Shown one piece after another: positions 8,850-17,131 of a stretch of DNA of 64,000 nucleotides (within the stretch, counting starts at the first letter, position 1; each line of letters opens with the position of its first letter). The stretch comes from UBA9732 sp963649615 (lineage in GTDB: Bacteria; Spirochaetota; Spirochaetia; Sphaerochaetales; Sphaerochaetaceae): contig CAVJIN010000002.1 of assembly GCA_963649615.1 (NCBI GenBank), forward strand, positions 1-64,000, given 5' to 3'. A program made the position numbers and the translations under genes. The notes under the pieces were generated by a model. It searched no databases, was not told the origin of the DNA, and saw nothing but the letters and a program-made list of their open reading frames with translations.

Positions 8850-10154
8850 ATGAATTATATTACAATTGTTGCCCCAACGTATGATGAAGCCGTTCGCAAG
8901 GCTAGAGATGAGTACGGCGAAAGGTTGAGGGTTCATAGTAGAAAAGATGTTGTTGTTAAGGGTTTCTTAGGACTTACTAAAAAAAGACATTGTGAACTCA
9001 CTTGCTTTCTAGCTGAAGATAATTCTAATGTTCAAAAGCAAATGCAAGAGAGTTCTTCTAATGTTGAAAAGGCTCACGTGAAAGAAACTTCTACTGCTGA
9101 AGAAGATGCCGATATTAAAAGATTTGAACAGGAGGCTAAGACTCCTGATCCTGTTTCTGGAAAATATCGGGATAGTGAAGTATTGCAAGAGCAGCCTGCT
9201 GAAGAGGTGAAAGAGCCTGTGGTGGAGGCTCCTAAAGAGCCTGAAGAACCTAAGGAGACGGCTATAGAGGTTGAATCTAAGGATAGGAAGAGTAGGGAAG
9301 CTATTGAAGATCTTCTTAGTCATGCATCTGACTTGTTGTATGAGAATGACTTTTCCAGTGACTATATCACTTGGATTATGGCTGATTTGCGTTCTCAGTT
9401 GAATCTTGCATTTCCGGCTATTCCTACTCGTGAAGAGTTTGAGCTTCTTGTGGTTGATAGAATTGTTGGCTCTGTTGAAATTGACCATAATAGTCAGTTG
9501 CATCCGCCTAGAATTTTTGTGTTACTTGGGCCTACTGGAGTGGGAAAGACTACTACTATTGCCAAGATTGCGGCTATTTATGGAACAATTCCACCTGTGG
9601 AGATTAGAAAAAAAGTAAGTATAATTACGTTGGATTCGTTTCGTGTTGGAGCATATGAGCAAATTGAGAGTTTTGGGAGTGCACTGAATATTCCTGTTTA
9701 TAGGGCTAGTGACGAGGCTTCCTTCTATGAGGACCTTGAAAAAACTCAGGATTCTGAATTGGTACTGGTTGATACTATTGGTAGAAGTCCTAGAGATAAT
9801 GAACTTAATGTTAAGCTTAGGACTATGCTTAATGTTCCTGATAAAAAGAACTTAAAGTGCTATTTAACTGTTAGCGCTTCAATGAAGAAAGTAGATTTGG
9901 ATAAGGTTTATGAGCAATTTAAAAGTTTTGGGATTTGCTCGGTTATTGTGACAAAATCAGATGAAACATCAACCATAGGCAATGTTTTGTCACTATGCCA
10001 TAGCCAGAATTTACCTCTGTTGTTTGTTACTGATGGTCAAATGGTTCCAAGAGATATTCATAAGGCTTCTAGTGCGTTTATGTTAGGCTTGTTGAGAGGT
10101 TTTAACTTAGATTTTAACTCCTTATGGAATACTCAAATAGGTTCTGATGAATAG
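8850..10154 (+). CDS. flhF: FlhF, SRP-family GTPase for flagellar placement
   Basis: A 434-residue protein. The N-terminal 55 residues (TYDEAVRKARDEYG) match the FlhF B-domain, followed by an acidic, Pro-rich linker (about 75-145). The NG domain has G1 GPTGVGKTTTIAKIA near 227, LDSFRVGAYEQIESF, G3 VDTIGRSPRD and G4 VTKSDE. DTIGRS and TKSDE fit FlhF rather than Ffh or FtsY. FlhF sets the site and number of flagella, so the cell is probably motile. No other flagellar gene is in the window, and flhF lies between cell-wall and glycolytic genes. SD is weak (TAGGT at the preceding stop). Confidence 0.9.
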   Translation: MNYITIVAPTYDEAVRKARDEYGERLRVHSRKDVVVKGFLGLTKKRHCELTCFLAEDNSNVQKQMQESSSNVEKAHVKETSTAEEDADIKRFEQEAKTPDPVSGKYRDSEVLQEQPAEEVKEPVVEAPKEPEEPKETAIEVESKDRKSREAIEDLLSHASDLLYENDFSSDYITWIMADLRSQLNLAFPAIPTREEFELLVVDRIVGSVEIDHNSQLHPPRIFVLLGPTGVGKTTTIAKIAAIYGTIPPVEIRKKVSIITLDSFRVGAYEQIESFGSALNIPVYRASDEASFYEDLEKTQDSELVLVDTIGRSPRDNELNVKLRTMLNVPDKKNLKCYLTVSASMKKVDLDKVYEQFKSFGICSVIVTKSDETSTIGNVLSLCHSQNLPLLFVTDGQMVPRDIHKASSAFMLGLLRGFNLDFNSLWNTQIGSDE

Positions 10155-10209
10155 TTCCGTTTGTTATATTCAATTTTTATAATGGGTATGCACATTTTTT
10201 TCGATTTTA

Positions 10210-10239
10210 TTGACTGTTAAATGGCATTTTCAGTATATT
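10210..10239 (+). promoter_or_regulatory. Sigma-70-type promoter for gap
   Basis: TTGACT (10210-10215), 18-base spacer, TATATT (10234-10239). The predicted start is near 10246, leaving a leader of about 25 bases with SD TGGAGG at 10258-10263. Confidence 0.65.
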
Positions 10240-10270
10240 TGTCATGTCAAATTTATATGGAGGACTTCAT

Positions 10271-11281
10271 ATGATTAAAGTTGGTATTAATGGTTTTGGT
10301 AGAATTGGACGCTTTGTATTCCGCGCCGCAATGAACAGAAACGACATTGAGATCGTTGGAATTAACGACCTTTGTCCAGTAGACTACTTGGGCTACATGC
10401 TTAAGTATGACACAATGCACGGTCAGTTTGATGGTACTATTGAGTGTGACATGGAGAAGTCTCTCCTTATTGTTAACGGCAAGAAGATTCGTGTAACAGC
10501 TTGCAAGGATCCTAACGAGCTTAAGTGGGATGAAGTTGGTGCTGAATATGTTGTTGAATCAACAGGTCTTTTCCTTACAAAAGAGAAGTCACAGGCTCAT
10601 ATTAATGCCGGTGCTAAGTATGTTGTCATGTCTGCTCCTTCAAAGGATGACACTCCAATGTTCGTTTGCGGTGTTAACGAGAATACTTATGTAAAGGGAA
10701 CTCAATTTGTTTCTAATGCTTCTTGCACAACAAACTGTCTTGCTCCTATTGCTAAAGTCCTCAATGATAACTTTGGTATTACAGATGGTCTTATGACTAC
10801 TGTTCACTCAACAACTGCTACACAGAAGACAGTTGATGGCCCTTCTTTGAAGGACTGGAGAGGTGGACGTGCTGCTTCTGGTAACATCATTCCTTCTTCA
10901 ACTGGTGCTGCAAAGGCTGTTGGTAAGGTTATTCCTTCCCTCAATGGTAAGCTCACAGGTATGTCAATGAGAGTTCCTACTCTTGATGTTTCTGTTGTTG
11001 ACCTTACTGTTAATCTTGCAAAGCCTGCTACATATGCTGAGATTTGTGCAGCTATGAAGAAAGCTTCTGAAGGCGAGCTCAAGGGCATTCTTGGTTATAC
11101 AGAAGATGCTGTTGTTTCTTCTGACTTCCTTGGTGATACAAGAACATCTATCTTTGATGCAAAGGCTGGTATTGCACTTACCGATACTTTTGTTAAGGTT
11201 GTTTCTTGGTATGATAACGAAATTGGTTATTCCAACAAGGTTCTTGACCTCATTGCTCATATGAAGAAGGTCAACGGTTAA
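10271..11281 (+). CDS. gap: Glyceraldehyde-3-phosphate dehydrogenase
   Basis: A 336-residue type I GAPDH. The N-terminal NAD fold is KVGINGFGRIGR; the catalytic cysteine is in SNASCTTNCLAP, with HSTTATQKTVDGPS and the C-terminal WYDNEIGYSNKV signature. It converts glyceraldehyde-3-phosphate to 1,3-bisphosphoglycerate. ATG 10271 is chosen because TGGAGG lies seven bases upstream and the protein then begins MIKVGINGFG, normal for the family; upstream ATG 10244 lies at the predicted transcript start. The codon choice is more restricted than in neighbours, suggesting high expression. A G+C hairpin follows, then pgk and tpiA. Confidence 0.98.
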   Translation: MIKVGINGFGRIGRFVFRAAMNRNDIEIVGINDLCPVDYLGYMLKYDTMHGQFDGTIECDMEKSLLIVNGKKIRVTACKDPNELKWDEVGAEYVVESTGLFLTKEKSQAHINAGAKYVVMSAPSKDDTPMFVCGVNENTYVKGTQFVSNASCTTNCLAPIAKVLNDNFGITDGLMTTVHSTTATQKTVDGPSLKDWRGGRAASGNIIPSSTGAAKAVGKVIPSLNGKLTGMSMRVPTLDVSVVDLTVNLAKPATYAEICAAMKKASEGELKGILGYTEDAVVSSDFLGDTRTSIFDAKAGIALTDTFVKVVSWYDNEIGYSNKVLDLIAHMKKVNG

Positions 11282-11295
11282 TTTGTTATTTCTTT

Positions 11296-11321
11296 TCAGG
11301 CCTGCCCTTGGGTGGGCCTGA
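11296..11321 (+). terminator. GC-rich hairpin after gap
   Basis: TCAGGCC pairs with GGCCTGA across a short G/C-rich loop. There is no clean T-run after it, so it may be a partial terminator or an mRNA 3'-end stabiliser between gap and pgk. Confidence 0.55.
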
Positions 11322-11381
11322 ATTCTTGGTCTTTGCACCATTGAATTATTTTCTTATTTACAAGCAGATAACGGAGCATAT

Positions 11382-12563
11382 ATGGTTCTGAATACAATTA
11401 GAGATGCAAATCTCGCTAACAAGAGAGTACTTATTAGAGTTGATTTTAACGTTCCTGTTAAAGATGGTAAGGTCACAGACGCAACAAGAATTCTTGCAGC
11501 TCTTCCTACTATCAACTACATTCTTGAACAGCCAGGAACTTCCTTGGTTGTTATGAGCCACTTTGGTAGACCAAAGGGAAAAAAGAATCCTGATTTCTCA
11601 ATGGCTCCTGTTGGAAAGAAGTTTGAAGAACTTCTTGGTAAACCTGTTAAGGTTGCTTCTGATGTTATTGGTCCAGAAGTAGAGAAAGAAGTGAAGTCTC
11701 TTAAAGCTGGCGAAGTTCTTCTTCTTGAGAACTGCAGATTCTATCCTGATGAAGAGGCTAACAATCCAGAGTTTGCAAAGACTCTTGCCTCTTATGGTGA
11801 TGTTTATGTAAATGATGCATTTGGTACTGCCCACAGAGCTCATGCCTCTACAGAAGGTGTTGCCCATTATCTGCCTGCATATGCTGGTTTCTTAATTGAG
11901 AAGGAAGTTAAGTTTATGGCTCCTCTTCTTGAGAATCCAGAAAAGCCTTTTGTTGCTATCATTGGTGGGTCAAAAGTTTCCTCAAAGATATCGGTCTTGG
12001 AGTCCTTGGTGAAGACTTGTGATACCATTGTTATTGGTGGTGGAATGGCCTATACTTTCCTAAAAGTTCAGGGACATAAGATTGGTAAGTCCTTGGTGGA
12101 AGATGATTTCCTTGAAACAGCTAAGAGCTTTCTTGATGCTGCAGCAAAGAAAGGTGTTAAGGTTGTATTACCTTGTGATCATGTGTGTGCTGCTAGCTTT
12201 GCAGAGGATGCTGAGCCTGTTTTGGTTGACGGCGTGGATATTCCAGATGACTTGATGGGAATGGATATTGGTCCTAAGACAACTGCTATCATTGTTGATG
12301 CATTGAAGGATGCAAAGTCTGTTGTATGGAATGGTCCTATGGGCGTGTTTGAATTTGCTGCATTTGCAAAAGGAACCGAGGCTGTTGCTAAGGCTCTTGC
12401 AACTTCTTCAGCTACTACTGTTGTTGGTGGTGGTGATTCTGTTGCAGCAGTTAATAAGTTTGGTCTTGCAGATAAAATTAGCCACGTTTCTACTGGTGGT
12501 GGTGCTTCTTTGGAATTCCTTGAGGGAAAAGAACTACCTGGAATTAAAGCACTTGAAAAATAA
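11382..12563 (+). CDS. pgk: Phosphoglycerate kinase
   Basis: A 393-residue PGK of normal length. It opens with ANKRVLIRVDFNVPVKDG, followed by SHFGRPKGKK, LLLENCRFYPDEE, VNDAFGTAHRAHAST and IGGSKVSSKI, and ends with VVGGGDSVAAVNKFG and STGGGASLEFLEGK. It catalyses the ATP-forming step after GAPDH. SD ACGGAG precedes ATG 11382. tpiA follows with its SD beside the stop, so the two are co-transcribed. Confidence 0.98.
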   Translation: MVLNTIRDANLANKRVLIRVDFNVPVKDGKVTDATRILAALPTINYILEQPGTSLVVMSHFGRPKGKKNPDFSMAPVGKKFEELLGKPVKVASDVIGPEVEKEVKSLKAGEVLLLENCRFYPDEEANNPEFAKTLASYGDVYVNDAFGTAHRAHASTEGVAHYLPAYAGFLIEKEVKFMAPLLENPEKPFVAIIGGSKVSSKISVLESLVKTCDTIVIGGGMAYTFLKVQGHKIGKSLVEDDFLETAKSFLDAAAKKGVKVVLPCDHVCAASFAEDAEPVLVDGVDIPDDLMGMDIGPKTTAIIVDALKDAKSVVWNGPMGVFEFAAFAKGTEAVAKALATSSATTVVGGGDSVAAVNKFGLADKISHVSTGGGASLEFLEGKELPGIKALEK

Positions 12564-12575
12564 TTGGAGTATAGG

Positions 12576-13328
12576 ATGAGAAATTTATATATTGCAGGAA
12601 ACTGGAAAATGAATTTGGTTCCAAGCGAAGCTGCTAAATATGCTAGTGAGCTTGCAGCTGCTACCAAAAATGCAAAAGTTAAGGTTATGATTGCACCAAC
12701 TTTTGTTTGTCTTCCTAGTGTTGTTGAGGCTGTTAAAGGTAGTAACATTATAGTTTCTGCTCAAAACGTTAATGACCATGAGAAAGGTGCTTACACTGGG
12801 GAGATTTCTTGTGCAATGCTTAAGGATATTGGTGTAAATTCTGTTATTATTGGTCATAGCGAAAGAAGACAGTACTATGGCGAGACAAATGAGTTTATCA
12901 ATAAGAAGGTCTTGTTTGCTCTTTCTAATGGTATGGATGTTGATCTTTGTGTTGGCGAGACTCTTGATGAAAGAGAGTCTGGTAAGTTGGAAGATGTTCT
13001 TTCTGCTCAGGTAAATGTTGGTCTTGAAGGTGTAACACCAGAACAGATGAAACATGTTACTATTGCCTATGAACCAGTTTGGGCTATTGGTACTGGAAAA
13101 ACAGCAACTCCTGCAGATGCAAATGCAGCACATGCTTTTATTAGAAGTTTAATTGAGAAGAAGTTTGGAAAGGCTGTTGCAGAAAATCAGATAATACAGT
13201 ATGGTGGTTCAGTAAAACCGTCTAATGTTCGTGAGCTTATGGCGTGCGAGCATATTGATGGAGCACTTGTTGGTGGGGCTTCACTGACTTTAGAGCAGTT
13301 CCTCCCTATCATCAATTGTGTTGACTGA
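12576..13328 (+). CDS. tpiA: Triosephosphate isomerase
   Basis: A 250-residue TIM-barrel enzyme with NWKMN (catalytic Lys) near the N-terminus, the GHSERR segment carrying the electrophilic His, AYEPVWAIGTGKTATP carrying the catalytic Glu and flexible loop, and YGGSVKPSN phosphate binding. ATG 12576 is preferred over TTG 12564, because TTGGAG there looks like the SD. It completes a gap-pgk-tpiA triose module; secG follows, a pairing common in bacteria. Confidence 0.98.
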   Translation: MRNLYIAGNWKMNLVPSEAAKYASELAAATKNAKVKVMIAPTFVCLPSVVEAVKGSNIIVSAQNVNDHEKGAYTGEISCAMLKDIGVNSVIIGHSERRQYYGETNEFINKKVLFALSNGMDVDLCVGETLDERESGKLEDVLSAQVNVGLEGVTPEQMKHVTIAYEPVWAIGTGKTATPADANAAHAFIRSLIEKKFGKAVAENQIIQYGGSVKPSNVRELMACEHIDGALVGGASLTLEQFLPIINCVD

Positions 13329-13356
13329 GCTTAAGTTGAAACGGAGTAGGTAGTAT

Positions 13357-13659
13357 ATGGCAGCTTTAAGTATTATTCTTCTTGTACTTTTTGTTATTGT
13401 TAGTCTTCTTTTGATCTTCCTTGTTGCAATTCAGAGTGAAGATAATACTGGACTAGGTGGAATTTTTGGTGGCAACAGTGAAACAGCTTTTGGTGGTAGA
13501 TCTAATAAGGTAGTCAATAAGCTTACAGCTTATTTGTTGGCTGCATTTATTGTTCTTGCAATTTTGGTTGCCGTACTTAATAAATCTTCTGATGATTCTA
13601 TTCTTAGTACTCAAAAGGCTGCAGTAGCTACCTCATCTACAGAATCTACAGAAAATTAA
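13357..13659 (+). CDS. secG: Preprotein translocase subunit SecG
   Basis: A 100-residue protein with two membrane helices (about 4-25 and 53-74) joined by a loop with QSEDNTGLGGIFGG and FGGRS, typical of SecG, and a short Ser/Thr-rich tail. SecG assists SecYEG-SecA export. SD GGAGTAGGTAG precedes ATG 13357. An intrinsic terminator follows, closing the glycolytic cluster. Confidence 0.93.
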   Translation: MAALSIILLVLFVIVSLLLIFLVAIQSEDNTGLGGIFGGNSETAFGGRSNKVVNKLTAYLLAAFIVLAILVAVLNKSSDDSILSTQKAAVATSSTESTEN

Positions 13660-13679
13660 TTAAAATATTTTGAAAAAAA

Positions 13680-13714
13680 GGCCGCTTGATAAAATAATGA
13701 AGGCGGCCAATTTT
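13680..13714 (+). terminator. Intrinsic terminator after secG
   Basis: GGCCGC (13680-13685) pairs with GCGGCC (13703-13708) and is followed by AATTTT; an A-run precedes the stem, so it may also act on the other strand. Confidence 0.75.
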
Positions 13715-13730
13715 CATAAAAAGGGGTCTT

Positions 13731-14156
13731 ATGAGAATATGCATCCTTTACGGTGGCACTGCTACTGGTAATGTTAATTTGAAGGCTTTGGCAGAAGGTA
13801 TGGCCAAAGGCCTTTCCTCGTCTGGAGAGCATGTTGCTGAGATCTTTGATATGAAGCTTGAGCAAGGAAAACGCGTGTCTTCTTATGATTATATTGTTGT
13901 TATTTCTCAAGCTGAAAGTTATTTTTCAAAGAAAGTTCCTGTCTGTGTCTCTGATTTTTTGAAATCAGCTGGTTCTATCTCAGGAAAAAGATGCAGTTGT
14001 TTTATAAGTTCAAATTGTTTGAGAAAAAATAGGGTACTTCATAACCTAATGTATGTGATGGAAAATGAAGGTATGTATCTTAAACTGTCTGATGTTTTAA
14101 AGAATGCTGACATGGCCTATGCTGTTGGTAAAAGGCTTCATGTTGAGCGGAATTAA
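13731..14156 (+). CDS. Flavodoxin-like protein
   Basis: A 141-residue protein. ILYGGTATGNVNLKALAEGMAKGL at the N-terminus resembles the phosphate-binding loop of flavodoxins and FMN reductases, and YDYIVVISQAESYF fits the second strand and loop. Middle residues include RCSCFISSNC. The protein is shorter than most FMN reductases, and the cofactor is not certain. SD AAGGGG precedes ATG 13731. It lies 12 bases before the parvulin gene and is probably co-transcribed with it. I cannot name a specific function. Confidence 0.6.
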   Translation: MRICILYGGTATGNVNLKALAEGMAKGLSSSGEHVAEIFDMKLEQGKRVSSYDYIVVISQAESYFSKKVPVCVSDFLKSAGSISGKRCSCFISSNCLRKNRVLHNLMYVMENEGMYLKLSDVLKNADMAYAVGKRLHVERN

Positions 14157-14168
14157 GGAGTTTTAGTA

Positions 14169-15194
14169 ATGAAAAAGGGAATTGTAACCGTTTTAGTCCT
14201 TCTAGTAGCTTTTATTTGTGCTGCACCATTATTTAGTGATTCTGTTTCTACTCCAATTGTTAGAATCAATTTAATCAAAAATACTATTATTACACAGCAA
14301 CAGCTGGACGATGCGGTTTCTAGATATAGTGAAGCTTACGGTACAACTTTTGATGAGGCTACTGTTTTGGATGCTTTAATTTCTGATGAGCTTTTTAAAC
14401 AGGGACTTGAGAAAAACGGTTATACTCTTACAGATGACCAGAAAACGCAGCTTCTTTCTTCTCAGAAGTCAAGCATTGAATCTCAACTTGGTTATACTTT
14501 AACTGATGATGAGTTTGAATCTCTACTTCTTTCGCAGAATGGTTTAACAACTGAAGAATACAAAGAATACCTTGCAAACCAGTATTTACTTCAGTCTTAT
14601 GTTTATACCGCAAAAGCAGAAATGTTTGAAAACGTTGCTGAGCCTACTACAAGTGAAATTGAGTCTTTCTACAAGAAAAACAAGTCTTCATTCATAAGTG
14701 AAGAAAATGTAAAACTTGCTCATATTTTCTTTGAGTTTGGTGATGATAAAGATGCTGCACTTGCAAAGGCAACTGAAGTTTCAAATTTAATTACTTCTGG
14801 TAAGATTACATTTGAGAAAGCTGTTGTTGATTACTCTGAAGATTCTAGTTCTAAGGATTCTGGTGGAGAGATTGGTTGGCTTCAGATTAATGATACTGAC
14901 ACTATGGCTTACATGGGTGAGAATTTCTTTGACAATGTTTTCCAGCTCAGTGCGGGTGAAGTAAGTGGAGTAATTGAAAGCCTAGCTGGTTACCATATTG
15001 TTAAAGTTTCTGTTCACAATGATACCAAGATTTTGGGCTTAGATGAAAAGATTTACCCAACAGATTCAACTACAGTTCGTGATTACATTTATAGCTATCT
15101 TTATAATCAGAATATGAATACTATGTTCCAAGAAGCATATCTTTCTTTAATTTCTGATCTTAAGGCTGAAGCTTCTATTAAGTATCTTAAGTAA
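14169..15194 (+). CDS. Exported parvulin-type peptidyl-prolyl isomerase (SurA/PrsA-like)
   Basis: A 341-residue protein with an N-terminal signal sequence (about 4-22, ending LFSDS, no lipobox), a SurA-N-like helical chaperone domain (about 40-155), and a parvulin domain (about 165-275: VKLAHIFFEF, YSEDSSSKDSGGEIGWL, GYHIVKV). It most likely helps fold periplasmic or outer-membrane proteins such as beta-barrels. SD AAGGAG lies before ATG 14169. The nusB gene follows after 22 bases. Confidence 0.88.
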   Translation: MKKGIVTVLVLLVAFICAAPLFSDSVSTPIVRINLIKNTIITQQQLDDAVSRYSEAYGTTFDEATVLDALISDELFKQGLEKNGYTLTDDQKTQLLSSQKSSIESQLGYTLTDDEFESLLLSQNGLTTEEYKEYLANQYLLQSYVYTAKAEMFENVAEPTTSEIESFYKKNKSSFISEENVKLAHIFFEFGDDKDAALAKATEVSNLITSGKITFEKAVVDYSEDSSSKDSGGEIGWLQINDTDTMAYMGENFFDNVFQLSAGEVSGVIESLAGYHIVKVSVHNDTKILGLDEKIYPTDSTTVRDYIYSYLYNQNMNTMFQEAYLSLISDLKAEASIKYLK

Positions 15195-15216
15195 AGTATA
15201 GCATAGGTGGTAATGA

Positions 15217-15663
15217 ATGAAATCTAGGCACCTTGCTCGTGCAATAGCAGTTCAGACTCTTTATTCATTGGATTTTAATTCTAGAATTCATGATTACCCT
15301 CTGCCTTACACAGAGGGTTTTATTGGATATACAAAGGAAGAGGAAGAAAACCTTGAATCTGATGTAACTTTGTATGCTTCATTGATGATTAATGGGGTTC
15401 TTCAACATTTAGATGAAATTGATGAAATTATTAATAGATTCTCTTCCAAACGTAGTATTGAAAATATTAGTATTGTTGATAGAAACATCCTAAGACTTAG
15501 TATCTATACTCTTTTGTACTGCAAGGATATACATCCCAGCATTGTCATTGACGAAGCTGTGAAACTTTCCCAAGAATACAGCACTGAAGTCAATTATAGA
15601 TTCATCAATGGCCTTTTGGACACTGTTGTGAGGTATTTGCATGATTCTACTAAAGACAAATGA
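15217..15663 (+). CDS. nusB: Transcription antitermination factor NusB
   Basis: A 148-residue all-helical protein opening with SRHLARAIAVQTLYSLDF, the usual NusB start, and carrying VDRNILRLSIYTLLY and PSIVIDEAVKLSQEYS near the C-terminus. NusB binds boxA RNA with NusE in rRNA antitermination. SD AGGTGGT precedes ATG 15217. Its last 23 bases overlap the map gene. Confidence 0.95.
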   Translation: MKSRHLARAIAVQTLYSLDFNSRIHDYPLPYTEGFIGYTKEEEENLESDVTLYASLMINGVLQHLDEIDEIINRFSSKRSIENISIVDRNILRLSIYTLLYCKDIHPSIVIDEAVKLSQEYSTEVNYRFINGLLDTVVRYLHDSTKDK

Positions 15664-16396
15664 ACAAATTGATGGAATAAGAAAATCCTGTCATCTTCTT
15701 TGTCAACTTCTTGATTCTTTAGAAGGGAAGGTTCTTCCTGGCATGTCTACAATGGATATAGATAGAATATGCCATGATTTTATTATTCAGCATGGTGGAA
15801 AGCCTGCCTTTTTGAATTTTGAAGGATTTCCTGCAACTGCTTGTGTTAGCGTTAACGAGGAAATAATCCATGGAATTCCAAAGAAAAAGAGAATTATTCA
15901 TGAAGGCGATATTGTCAGTATTGATTTAGGTATTAATCTAAAAGGTTATTTCTCTGATAGCGCAAGAACTTACATTGTGGGAAGTGTTTCTCCTGAGGTG
16001 GAAAAACTTGTCAAGGTTACTAGAGAATGTTTGTACAGAGGAATTAGCGTTTTAGATAATCCTCATTCTAGAATTCAGGATATTGGTGCAGCCGTTTTTG
16101 ATCACGCCGATAAAAATGGCTTTGGTGTTGTTAGAGAATACTGTGGGCATGGAGTTGGGCTTAAAGTTCATGAGGATCCGGAAATTCCTAATTATGTATG
16201 CAGATACATGCCAAATCCCCGTGTGAAAGAAGGCATGGTAATTGCTATTGAACCAATGATTAATCTTGGAACAAAAAATATTATTGATATGCCAGATGGC
16301 TGGACTGTTATCACTGCAGACCATAAACCTTCTGCACATTTTGAACATACGGTTGCCATTACTGCAAATGGCCCAGAAATTTTAACACAGATTTGA
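15641..16396 (+). CDS. map: Methionine aminopeptidase, type I
   Basis: A 251-residue enzyme removing the initiator Met. Metal ligands are visible: Asp in SIDLGI, Asp in FSDSART, His in YCGHGVGLKVHEDP, Glu in AIEPM and Glu in HFEHTVAI. CVSVNEEIIHGIP is the substrate-pocket His segment. ATG 15641 follows GAGGTA and lies inside the nusB 3' end, so expression is probably coupled. Confidence 0.97.
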   Translation: MILLKTNEQIDGIRKSCHLLCQLLDSLEGKVLPGMSTMDIDRICHDFIIQHGGKPAFLNFEGFPATACVSVNEEIIHGIPKKKRIIHEGDIVSIDLGINLKGYFSDSARTYIVGSVSPEVEKLVKVTRECLYRGISVLDNPHSRIQDIGAAVFDHADKNGFGVVREYCGHGVGLKVHEDPEIPNYVCRYMPNPRVKEGMVIAIEPMINLGTKNIIDMPDGWTVITADHKPSAHFEHTVAITANGPEILTQI

Positions 16397-16428
16397 TGGG
16401 CCACTAAGGCTCTGATAGGGGGACAGTT

Positions 16429-17046
16429 ATGAAAGACTTTATTCCGCATGACGTTATTAGAGACAGTGCATTAAAACTTGCCTATAAGATGCATAAAGAA
16501 GACGGATTTATTCCAGATGTCATCTATGTTTCCCTCAGGGGCGGAGTCTACATGGCTAACGTGTTTTCTGAATACTTCAAGATGATTTGTTTAAAAGAGC
16601 ACAGAAGGCCTGTTTTGTATGCTGCCGTTGTTGCTCGCTCATACACGGTTCTTCGTGATCAAACACGTGTGCAAGTAGATGGTTGGACATACTCTCCAGA
16701 ATATCTTCGTGCTGGTGATAAGGTTCTTTTAGTAGACGATATTTTTGACACAGGTAATACGGTTAACAAACTTGCAAGCATTATTATGGACAAGGGGATT
16801 CCACGAGAGGACCTCAAAATTGCTGTATTTGACTATAAAGTCCCACTTTACAAGGACACTGAACCACTTCCAATTCAGCCCGATTATTATTGCAGACGTC
16901 ATATTCTAAATTCTCCAGCCGATGAAACTTGGATTCACTATCTATGTCATGAATATGTTGGTTTAACTTCTGAAGAAATTGATATGGTTTTTAAAGATCC
17001 AGAAGTTAAACGAATTTTGCATGAAACTAGGGGAGATAAGGTTTAA
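16429..17046 (+). CDS. Phosphoribosyltransferase, HGPRT-like
   Basis: A 205-residue type I PRTase. The PRPP-binding motif VLLVDDIFDTGNT (about residues 102-114) and the VIYVSLRGGVYMA loop near 32 are clear. The C-terminal hood with PIQPDYYCRR differs from E. coli Hpt, so the base could be hypoxanthine, xanthine or guanine. A purine salvage role is likely. SD GGGGGA precedes ATG 16429. The gene sits alone between map and arcC. Confidence 0.75.
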   Translation: MKDFIPHDVIRDSALKLAYKMHKEDGFIPDVIYVSLRGGVYMANVFSEYFKMICLKEHRRPVLYAAVVARSYTVLRDQTRVQVDGWTYSPEYLRAGDKVLLVDDIFDTGNTVNKLASIIMDKGIPREDLKIAVFDYKVPLYKDTEPLPIQPDYYCRRHILNSPADETWIHYLCHEYVGLTSEEIDMVFKDPEVKRILHETRGDKV

Positions 17047-17052
17047 TATTTG

Positions 17053-17117
17053 TTGCAATTTGTTGCATTTGCGATATACTAGACTGGTGTACTGTGCTTG
17101 ACGTTGAGACAAAGCAC
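17053..17117 (+). promoter_or_regulatory. arcC promoter and leader hairpin
   Basis: TTGCAA (17053-17058), 16-base spacer, TATACT (17075-17080). The transcript would then hold a small stem, GTGCTT (17094-17099) with AAGCAC (17112-17117), just before the SD AAGGAG at 17119-17124. The stem could modulate ribosome access; this is inference. Confidence 0.5.
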
Positions 17118-17131
17118 TAAGGAGTTGAGAT

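Noticed and set aside
10244..10270. gap starting at ATG 10244
   Set aside because: It lies at the predicted transcript start, and the SD and conserved N-terminus both point to ATG 10271.
10804..11341. Minus-strand open frames over gap
   Set aside because: Antisense shadows of a highly biased gene; no family similarity or start signal.
12179..12748. Long open frame (189 codons) on the minus strand across pgk and tpiA
   Set aside because: It lies fully antisense to two certain genes with strong family motifs; the composition (Ala, Ser, Pro, Thr) is what reversed biased codons give, and there is no SD.
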